A stretch of DNA of 64,000 nt, taken from Hyphochytrium catenoides (taxonomy: Eukaryota; Sar; Hyphochytriomycetes; Hyphochytriales; Hyphochytriaceae). How positions within the stretch are numbered: position 1 is the stretch's first letter; every line of letters begins with the position of its first letter. Shown here piece after piece: positions 55,320 through 64,000 of the stretch. The stretch is from positions 17,370 to 81,369 of the forward strand of contig FLMG01001546.1 in the NCBI GenBank assembly GCA_900088475.1, given 5' to 3'. The translations under genes were made by a program, and so were the position numbers. Below the pieces are notes generated by a model, which was given only the letters and a program-made list of their open reading frames with translations, did not search any database and had not been told where the DNA came from.

Positions 55320-58246
55320 CTAGTATGGCTCATCCCCTGGCTGTTCTTCACGTGGGTTGATCTTGATCAGGTCATCTATTCTCAGGATAGTAATGGCGGC
55401 CTCTGTGGCAAACCTCAGACTCTTGATCTTGCTAATCGCAGGCTCTACTACACCTGCCTTCAGATTATCCCGCACCTGAGCGAAATATGAGGAACCAGAG
55501 AGTGAGTGTTATCACCATCAGTGAAACGTCAACGTCGCACCCACGCAGAACCTTTGGCTCTCGTTAAGCAGAGCTTCGTGAGAAGGTATGCGGTCACCAT
55601 TGGACAAGAAGCCCACCCATAGTCCGTTGTACATCTACTAGCCTATATCTCTTACCTTTCCTTCAATAAGGTCAAGGCCAGTAAACTTGAGATCTGCCTT
55701 GTCTGCTTGTATCTGGCTCTTGTTATGATAGGCACGCAGCTTGGCCACGAGCTCGGTTGCATCTTTGGCAGCATTTACCGATAGCACCTTTGGGATAACG
55801 AGCAAGGCCTCCGCAAACTCTGCAATGGCAAGCTGCTCTTTTGAGCCCAGGGTGGTAGCAAAATTCTCAAGATAAATTGAGAGAGCAGTTTCTACCGCTC
55901 CTCCGCCTGCAACGAGCATATTGCTTTCGAGCATTCTAGAAGTAGAAGGGAAGTACAAAAGCAAAAGAGCGACCCTTGAGTAAACCTGCATTGGCTCACT
56001 CTTTTGCTACGCTTTATCTCGCTTCCAGTTTGATCCAGCTTCCACTACATTTTACCCGGCGTACTTCCTACACCCTGACCCTCAGTCTAACTTCCAAGCT
56101 GAGTCGTGGTCAATCTTTAGGAGTAGTGAGACGCATCTACTTCAACGCTTATCCTATTGGCCATGTCAACCAAAATCGCATCATTCAACCAGGCTCCCAG
56201 GCTTACCGTTTCACTACCATGAAGGAGTCATGAAGTGCCCTGTCCATCTCGTCGAGCATATATTCATTGGCACCGCGCAGCACGACAGTCGTAGCTCCTG
56301 AGCCCTTGCCTCCCTTGATGTAGATAAGCTCACCGTCGCCTACCCTGTCTTCTGCTACCTCTCGCGCATGGCCAAGGTTCGCCTGGAGATAGGTCAATGT
56401 GTGACGTCTTGGTTTCCCATCTCATCCAACAACAACGAGCTAAGAAGAATGACATACGTCCCTTTAAGATTGTTATCTCCATCTTGCTGCGCCCCTACTT
56501 TACAGTGTTATCCCCGTTTCCCTCAGCGCTATTCGTCTTATTTGCGTCTCGTGCGTCTTCTCAAGTACATTAGCTACTTTCATAGTAGTACAACCCACCT
56601 TGTCGAAGCTCTCTTCGCCTTCCATATCTGCCATGTTAAGTACCACAACACCCCCAGTAGCCTTTGCAATCCTCCTAAGGTCCTCCTTCTTGCATCGTCT
56701 TACTGCCATTGCCCCAGCTTCGACAAAGTATTTAAGGCACAAATCATCAATGCCCTGTCAAATTTGAGTTGGAGGAAGTTATTAGTTCCTTTTATCTGAA
56801 GAAATCTCTCTCTCACTCTCAAGCAAGTTTTCTTTTGTCTCGACTGAAGATAGCCTAACGCACTGACCTTGGTGGTAAGAATTACATTAGCTCCCGAGTC
56901 CAGGATCTTCTGAATTCTCTCCTTAGTAATGTCAGCTTCGCGCTGGCGGATGAGCTCCAGCTCGTGGGGATCAGATACTACGACCTAAATTGCCAAGAGC
57001 GTCATCGCGGTCAATTCAGTACCAAGACGATAAACAGAGTGGCCCAAAGAGGGAACTGCCTCACGAATGGGTCAAAGGGAAAAGCCTATCCTCAGAAAAA
57101 CGGAAAGATATTTAATGACGTACCTGAATGCCCATCTGCATCTTGTGCTTCGTCAAATCAAAATCTAGTAGCGCAATCTTAGCGTCCTTCACTACTTTTG
57201 GCATAGCTTGTGATGCCAGAGTGCAATTTAGAGCAAAGCCGTCCACCAGCTGGCTCTAACGGACGAGGGACGGGACGTGAGACAAGCAGAAAGATGTTAG
57301 ACTGCTGCCTTTGACGCTAGATTAAGTCTCGAATATGCAGGGATGGGTGTGGCTAGCCAGCCCAAGGGCTGGACCTACTATTCTTTGCAAGAGAAACCGA
57401 ATCCTAAAGAGATTGCGATCACATGTTGACTAACCTCCATAGCGCTCCTTCCGTGGCTCTTGAGCACGTTAATGGCGCTGACTCTGTACTTATCGACTAC
57501 CTTGCCGTTCACTTCCTTAGGCGCTCTAACCATTTGCACAGCGTCCACCGACAGCGCCGCAAAGAATTCGCTCTCTGGACCGAGGATCTTTGACGACAGG
57601 GAAGTCTGGACACGGTAATCTTTAGTGCTAGTTTAGCATGAAACGACTATAATACAAACCTTCGCAGCATTGAGAAGATGTTCCCGAGAAAGGTTTTCAA
57701 CAGATACTGCCAGGTGTTCTTTTATGTACTTGATGGCCTCCTTGACGGCCAATCTGTACCCCGCGATGATAGAAGTAGGGTGAATGTGGTTCTTCACAAG
57801 CTCATTGGCACGCTAGATTGACAGAAGGGAAATGTCAGCAACTTACATGACGAACCTACCATTCGTTCACAACGAGCTGGGTACCTTAAGAAGCTCGGCG
57901 GCGATAATTACTACCGATGTGGTACCATCTCCAACCTCCTGATCCTGAAGTCCTGCAAGCTCGACCAAAACCTTTCCTGCGGGATGCTCTACCTCCAACT
58001 GGCTAAGGATGGTTGCACCGTCATTTGTGATAGTCACATCTCCGATGTCGTCAACAAGCATCTTGTCGAGTCCAACAGGCCCGAGTGAGCTCTTTACGAT
58101 ATTTGCAATGGCCACGGCAGCCGTTACTGAGAAGCCAGATTAGATTTCGAATCGTATCATAAAGAACAGCAGCTAAATTCACCATTCTGAGTCCTCACAT
58201 CCTGGCCGGATGTCCGCTCCCCATCCAAGATCATGGATGCTGACAT
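55320..58246 (-). CDS. TCP1: T-complex protein 1 subunit alpha (CCT1)
   Basis: Ten exons (58183-58246, 57885-58126, 57660-57812, 57435-57605, 57124-57255, 56868-56984, 56599-56754, 56207-56382, 55656-55935, 55320-55475) join in phase to 548 residues; mammals have 556. The protein is colinear with CCT-alpha: [43 protein letters not shown], the ATPase motif [82 protein letters not shown] and the end [20 protein letters not shown]. It is one of eight paralogous subunits of the cytosolic chaperonin that folds actin and tubulin. Subunit identity rests on alpha-specific stretches such as [20 protein letters not shown]. The start at 58246 could equally be the ATG four codons in. Confidence 0.94.
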
Positions 58247-59010
58247 GGCTCCTCGCAAGTTGTGTATGGTAAGTGCCCTCAGGGACCGTTCAACCTACGC
58301 GTTTACCTAGAGAATCAAAATGAAGCTTCAGTTGCAGGGTGAAGATCCTTGGGGGTCGAAGAAATAGTTTGTGTCTCCTCGATTGGCGATAATCTCCGCC
58401 AAATCTTGGCCTTCTTGAGACTCCACCACAGGATTTTCTGCGGTCAAGATTCTTGGCGCTTTATGGCTCCACAGCGTCAATTTGAGCTGGCGCCCTACTA
58501 ACACGAGTTGCCCTCAGACCTCCCCTACAAATTCCCACCAATCAGACCCTTTGCGATATTGCTGGGGCTGGCTCTAGGGGCTAATAGCGGCATTGGGACC
58601 TACGAAAAATCCTTGGCTAGGTTGCTCGACACGCACATTCCCCCCAGGAGTGTGAAATCGATAGAAGAATCTTTTCTACAACAAACGTGGGTTGACCCAG
58701 GCTGCCCATGGGGCAGCATTCCCCATTCCAAAGTACAGAGTTACCCGCCCAACATGTTCTGGGTATCAGATCCAGGTCGACCGCAACCGCAATCTTACCA
58801 TGTGTGTGCTTGATGGTTATTGCTGGGTTGCCATCTCATCTGCCTGCTTTGCTTGAAGATACACTTCAGACTGAGGATGTAGTTCTACTCTACATCTGCC
58901 AATCACTTGTTGGCGATAACTCTCATGGAGCTAAGGCCTCCTCGGTGGTAGACTATCTTCAGGCATCAGACTAACAAAGACAACGTCCTTTGTGGATTGT
59001 ATCAACCTAG
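58247..59010. other. Divergent spacer between TCP1 and PHO88, with uncertain coding potential
   Basis: An open frame at about 58508-58813 reads LPYKFPPIRPFAILLGLALG and on to TWVDPGCPWGSIPHSK; its composition looks more protein-like than random, but I recognise no family and cannot build exons. An ATG at 58925 (MELRPPR, possible donor at 58945) could be the first exon of PHO88, joining at 59061 in phase. Neither is secure. Confidence 0.3.
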
Positions 59011-59959
59011 AATCGTCAACCGCTAAGGAGCAGCAGGAGCGAAGCTGAAGAGAGATTTAGATCGTCAAGGGGAAGGGGCAAGAAACATGATGAAAAGACA
59101 GAGAGGCCGAACGCCCAAGACACTGACATTGTACCGCCAGGCCTCTTCATCGGTGCAGGAACCTTCATGTTCCTCCGCTTTATATTAGATCCGGAGGATG
59201 AACGTAACGTTGGCTAATCCCTTCGCTCTCTTCCTGAACATGTACTAAACTTGAATGCTGCAGGGCATGTTCTCGTTCTTCGAGCTTTTTTCGTGGTAGC
59301 CCAAGTCTTGCACTTGGGTCTCTTGGCTTTCATCTATCTAAGGATCCGGGTGCGTTATGGTAGTCTGTAACTCCATCCGTCTCTAACGTGCTTCTATACA
59401 TTAGAACAACACGGAAGAAGGGCAAGTTACAGTGTCATCCCAGGACTATGTTAGTGAAGACTTGAAGTATGAGAAACTCAGTATTGCAGAGTATGACCAG
59501 AGGCAGCTGAGGAGCCTACTCGGGAAGGTCAGTAACCGGGACGGTGAGATCAGGGCCAGGGCTCGCTCGGTCCGTAATTGCTGTCTTTCCTATCTGCAGG
59601 TTCTCTTAGGAGTAGCGGTCGTGTCAGTCTTGCATCTGCGATGGGGTAAGTAATTAAGCAATCTTGCGTCTTACTTTCTCTGGCAACGCCTAACGTGGTA
59701 ACCCTTAGGATTCATCCCTCCACTCGCGGTGCATAGCATAATGACTCCTGTTACTACCTATAACCACCCTCTTTTCAAGATCTTCTTGCTTGGGGAGCGC
59801 CCCTTTGGGAAACTCAAGCGGCCGTGGGAGGATCCAAGCGAGCTGATGTCCCAAAAGCTTACTAACAAACTACTTGGAGTAGGGAAAGTGCCTACTACTA
59901 TCAAGGGTAGGCCAAAGGGTGCCGAAAGAAAGAACATCAAGAAGAAGCTCAACGACTAG
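59011..59959 (+). CDS. PHO88/SND3-type ER membrane protein
   Basis: Exons up to 59203, then 59264-59349, 59405-59527, 59600-59645 and 59709-59959 join in phase. The encoded protein has two hydrophobic segments near its N-terminus (VPPGLFIGAGTFMFLRFIL and VLRAFFVVAQVLHLGLLAFI), then VTVSSQDYVSEDLKYEKL and DQRQLRSLLGK, a third span LLGVAVVSVLHLRWG, the PLFKIFLLGERPFGKLKRPW block, and a Lys-rich tail (ERKNIKKKLND). Yeast Pho88 has the same order, with VRDYDLKEID, a span, and IHLFGKPATGDLKRPF. Pho88/Snd3 works in signal-recognition-particle-independent targeting to the ER. The 5' end is unresolved: the frame is open back to 59011 without an ATG before the first span, so an upstream exon is needed; ATGs at 59087 and 59090 are out of frame. 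Confidence 0.72.
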
Positions 59960-60352
59960 CTCTTACCATTTGGTTCCGTCGATAATAAAGAAAACGTAAG
60001 GCTCTTTCTCTTCCAAGCTTCCTTATATAATACCACTATAGAGTGGACCTCTAAGCGAGTCTTTGACCTTCACACTTCAGAGAGATATCCCTCGGCTGGC
60101 TTGGAGGTTACAGACAGCCTTGTAGAGTTTGGTAATGCCATCCTCCCCCAGACTTCATCTAATGGTCCTTCCAACCCTTTGACTTTCTTTATTTGATATA
60201 AAAAGATTGTCTGTCTTATCTGGGGGCCCTTGCACCCAATGTTAGCCGTTTACTCCTCAAAGTGGAGATGATGAGCCACGCCAGAGCCCTAGCAGAGAAG
60301 ACGGAGTGGCTAAACATTTCCTCGATCACTCCTATTCTCAGCCCCAAGCAAT
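59960..60352. other. Convergent intergenic spacer
   Basis: 393 bases between PHO88 and the coiled-coil gene. Probably 3' UTRs; nothing else seen. Confidence 0.45.
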
Positions 60353-63300
60353 TTATTGGTGTAAAGAAACCTTATCCAGGCCTTGCAAGAAGCTCTGGAT
60401 CCTAGTCATTCGTGATGCAACCCTGGAGCGCGAGGTATTAAGTTTAGAGGCTGCCTCATCATACTGGGAAGTTGATGCCCTTCCAAGCTCCTGTTCGTAA
60501 TCTTGAAGGGTGGGTTTGGCCTGGCTGACAGAAAGAGCTCTATCTGTGGGCGCCGCCATCGAAAATTGATCTTGATATGACCTTGCCAGAAGTTTCTGGA
60601 AACAGAAGAGATATTTGGCATCAGAGGACCCACTGCACAACACTCGGAAGGAAAGGCTTGGGAAAGGAGCTAAAGGCAGAAAATTTATAGGTGAAGCCAT
60701 GGCAAGCCCCTTGCTAGAAAAATGATCTTCAGACAGAAAGGTTGCGAGCCAAGCAGCTCTCAGTGTCCTGGATTATAAACGTATCGTACCTGAACTTCTG
60801 TAACATAGTCTGGATGCATATCGTCAAACTTTCCATCTGGGTCCACTTTAGCCCGAGCTGCGGCGTGCACTAGCACGAGCGTGAACTCACCAACATTATC
60901 CAGGCGCTCAGGTCGAATGTAGATTGTCTTGCTTTCTGGGTCAACCCAATATGAATTCTTAAATGCGTCGTAACCCTTAGGACCAGCTGGAAGAGCAGTT
61001 GCAGTTTGTAACTGAAAGCCCAGGGCAGAGATTCCAAGTTTGTCAATAAGGTCCCGTCCGTATTGGAATCGCAACTTCCTTCGTGGCTCCAGGTTATCTG
61101 CAGCAAGGACTTTGAGCTCACCCTCGGGTGGTCTAGCAGCATCTCTTCCCACACCAGGATGAGCAGCGATAATGGCTCTGGCAACTCTTTCCTTGACTTC
61201 TGGTTGGACTTCCGGAGTAACATTGATGGAAGGCACTGGCGCCGAGACGGACGACAAGGAGCTGGACAAGTGCTTGATGAGGTTTTCCAGGGCTTCAATC
61301 CGACTCAGCACAACTTCGTTCCCACCAGGGGCATCGGCTCCTGCCTTTTTACCAGAACCGCTGCTTTCAGATATGCTCTGTAGCGTGTCCTGTTTCTTGA
61401 ATCCGCTCTTTGAAAGCACATCTGCCCACTTCTTTTTGATAGCCACGTCAGTTTGTTTTGCTACCCGAGGCGCGTCAGAGATAGCCTTTTGCATTTGCTG
61501 TTCCACTGCACGGATGGATTTCGCCGTCTGTGCATGATAGCCAAGAAGAGGTCAGCAGAAAGTTACTAATAGGTCTCGAGGAGGCAAAACAGGATACTCA
61601 GACAAATGTCTACGAACTATTTTTAAGGGATGAGTAAAGGTTCAACAGAGATGATTGTATACCTGCTCTTGCTTCCACGCGAGATCTTTGTCTCGCTTTT
61701 CCTGCTGTGAGTTGATTTTAGTTGCTCTCCTCTTTTCAAGCCGAGCTTTCAATTGACTCTGCTGTCTTTCCCTTTCTTTCTCAAACTCTGTGAGACTTTG
61801 CTTGCTGTCGGCCTCAAACTTCTGAAGTAAGAGCTTCTTTTGGTCTTCACTTATATCGCCCATTGCCGCCAGCTTCAAAGTAAGGTTGAAGTTAGTCCAA
61901 GAATGATAGGTTCTTCTCCCTTGATGACATTCATCTTTATAGAGAAAATAGCTTTTACCTGTTTGTCTGCCTGAAGTTTCTTTTCCAGTATGAGCTTCTC
62001 CCTTTGCTCTGCCAGCCTTTGCTCTGCTAGCCTCTTTTCGTTTTCAAGTTGTGTCACATGCTCCTGCTCGAGTTTGGCGATCTCTTCCTCTGCTTTTTTC
62101 TTTACTTCCAGTTCAAAGTCCTCTTTCTGCTTCTTCAATGCCAGAATGCGCTGCTCTTTTTCTGCGAGAAGATTATCCTATTTGTCCATACGGCAATGTG
62201 TGAGCTTTGCGCAGCAAGGGCAGCGAAGCAAGGAAGGGGCTGTTAACACCCGCAAGAATTAGGTCCAAGGGGCCGTTATGAAGTCTCATAGCGAGTAGTC
62301 AGAATCAGAATTGGAAGAATTGCGTCGAGTAGAGGGGCACAAACCTGAAAAACTCTCAGCTCTTCTTGAGCTTGTTTCGCATTCCGTAGNNNNNNNNNNN
62401 NNNNNNNNNNNNNNNNNNNNNNNNNNNNNNNNNNNNNNNNNNNNNNNNNNNNNNNNNNNNNNNNNATGGACGTTGTCTCCATTTCTAGTGTTAGCTGTCT
62501 TTCTTTATACTTGCTCTCCAGCTGGTTTAGAGCATCCTCTTTATTAGACTCGGAAGCACCCTCTGCTACCAGTCTCGTTAAGAGTTCCGCCCTTTCTTTC
62601 CCTTTCTCCTGCAGCAGCCCTCCTAGGGCCTTTCTCATTGCCGCAGAACGCTCTCCTGCTTGCTTGGCCAACAGCTCCGTTGTCTCTCTTTGGTGTCTCC
62701 TTTGCATGACGATTTCAACAGCTTCGTTCACCCGATCTCCGTCAATGATGCCACTTTGTATAGTTTCCTGAAATAAGTAACATGAAGTAGGTGGCCATGA
62801 CCAAGATTAGAAATTAGTGCCAAACGGTGTTTGCCTCCATCAGTTTTTGAAGATGCGTGCATTCATTATACTAGCGTCAGGAAATAGATAAAATGCACGC
62901 ATCAAGAGAAGGGAACCCTTCTAAAGCGCGCATTTACAGTCCGTGATTGTACGCGGAGAGTATACGATAAGCCGTATTACTCTACTTGATACAGGATCCA
63001 AAGATAGAGGATCTAAAGAGAAGAGTGATGAAAAAAGCGCAAATAGCCAGACACATTAATCACCTGTAGAGCCTTGGCCTCTCTCTCCATATCAATTTGA
63101 GTCCTTAGATTTGAGGACTCTATTTGTTGTTCGGATATCGTCTTGGCTTTCTCCTCCTGTTGTTTCTGTGTGATCTCCTGCTGCTTCATTTTCTTCCGCA
63201 ATTCGATCCTCTTCCTTAGCTGATCTTGTTTCTTATCCTGTGATTCAGTTGCGAGAAGATACAAAATGATCAGGGTCAATGCTCTTGCCCCGAAAGCAAC

Positions 63301-64000
63301 CCATTTCAACGTTGGTTGGCTCTCCTGCTGTCGCTCGCTCTCTTACTGGACTACTGTCTCCGCCTTGAACGGGAATCACTGACCTTCTCAGCCTCAATGA
63401 GCCGTGCATGCTGCGTTAACTGATCGTCGTACTGCCGCTTCACGTTCGCTAACTCCTCCGTCGTGGCTGCTTCTTTTAGTAGCTTCTCCTGTAGCTCTTT
63501 CTTCTTCTCCTCAATCAGCCGGTTTGCCTCGTCCTCCTACAGTGCGCACACGCTATGTGAGTGCTGTCTGAGGTGACTTGTCGTCTTTATGCTCTACCTG
63601 GCGCTTCAACTCTGCAGCAAGTTCCTGCTGCAGGGCTGCCATGGCCTCCTTCTCCAGCTTCTCCTTTTCTTCTCGATGCTTCTTTTCGAGATCATCCCGG
63701 GCCTGCAGGCATTATCAGAAAAATAAGCAGCTTCTTCTTCGAAGCACAATCAAGGCTTCAATGTTACCCTTCGTTGCTCGTCTTCCAGGCGGAGTTCCTC
63801 ATCAGACTTGCCGCTCTCTGCAGCTGTTGACTCCACCTTCTCCCGCAAAGCTTTTTCCCAGGTACTTCCTTGGCTTTCCAATTCTTTTGTCTCGTTTTCA
63901 CTCTTGACGGTAAAGAAGAGGACATTAGCGGTTAGAGGCCCCTCACCGATCCTGTACTAAAGAGCCTAAACCTACCATCTTCTGCATCATCGCCTTCTTT
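60353..64000 (-). CDS. Long coiled-coil protein with a conserved C-terminal domain (5' end outside window)
   Basis: Visible exons, 5' to 3': 63976-64000 (partial), 63768-63902, 63598-63702, 63384-63536, 63064-63237, 62345-62767 (contains a 76-base N gap), 61959-62177, 61663-61872, 60790-61527 and 60353-60595. All joins are phase 0 where testable. The first eight or so exons encode almost pure Glu/Lys/Gln coiled coil (EEKEKLEKEAMAALQQELAA, EKRLAEQRLAEQREKLILEK). The C-terminal 330 residues change character: after a linker comes FQYGRDLIDKLGISALGFQL, SYWVDPESKTIYIRPERLDN and EFTLVLVHAAARAKVDPDG, an alpha/beta-looking globular domain, then a helical end (LLARSYQDQFSM, MTRIQSFLQGLDKVSLHQ). I believe this globular part is conserved among eukaryotes but cannot name it. 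Role unknown; a cytoskeletal or ciliary structural part is a guess. Confidence 0.7.
62390..62465. other. Assembly gap (76 N)
   Basis: A run of 76 N lies inside a coiled-coil exon. Frames on either side read as coiled coil on the minus strand, but 76 is not a multiple of three relative to the flanking frames, so the gap size is probably an estimate. Confidence 0.95.

Overview
The window is nuclear DNA of a gene-dense, intron-rich, unicellular-type eukaryote, read with the standard genetic code (TAA, TAG and TGA all end genes). Introns are short, mostly 40-130 nt and as short as 38-43 nt, with GTAAG/GTGAG donors, YAG acceptors and frequent CTAAC branch-like motifs. Genes sit a few hundred bases to 1.5 kb apart on both strands. 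A nephrocystin-4 homologue implies an organism that builds cilia or flagella. I cannot name the species; a flagellate protist or alga fits.

Layout. 1-148 (-): 5' end of an RBM22/SLT11 splicing factor. 988-3542 (+): leucine-rich-repeat protein in nine exons. 3767-4159 (-): COX5B lacking its zinc ligands. 5721-7094 (-): basic protein with STPR-like repeats and a Cys/His cluster. 8652-9456 (+): SSU72 phosphatase. 9792-10556 (-): ribosomal protein L27A/uL15. 11497-16592 (+): large low-complexity protein. 16896-18151 (-): RNF168-like RING ubiquitin ligase. 19480-22643 (+): SERCA calcium pump. 23263-37944 (-): 19-exon, about 4,220-residue nephrocystin-4 with an EF-hand array inside it. 38361-43946 (+): p400/EAF1-like protein with HSA, a decayed SNF2 ATPase and SANT. 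44217-45419 (-): unknown protein with a VxF/LIP/LW module. 46682-47662 (-): C11orf68/DUF1917 protein with a SUMO-interaction-like motif. 49345-50454 (+): YeeE/TsuA-type transporter without introns. 51264-55168 (+): UNC-45 chaperone. 55320-58246 (-): TCP1/CCT-alpha. About 59011-59959 (+): PHO88/SND3. 60353-64000 (-): 3' part of a long coiled-coil gene that leaves the window.

I rebuilt exon structures by hand, using splice sites, reading-phase agreement and remembered family sequences. For LRR, SSU72, L27A, RNF168-like, NPHP4-like, p400-like, UNC-45, TCP1 and PHO88 (from its second exon) the phases join without conflict, which is the main support for those models. No transcript data or database search was available.

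The genes do not form an operon-like pathway; this is ordinary mixed eukaryotic content. Two themes stand out: calcium (SERCA next to an NPHP4 carrying about 24 EF-hands) and chromatin/ubiquitin signalling (RNF168-like ligase and a p400-like pseudo-ATPase scaffold). The most unusual objects are the EF-hand/NPHP4 chimera, the degenerate p400-type ATPase and the zinc-less COX5B.
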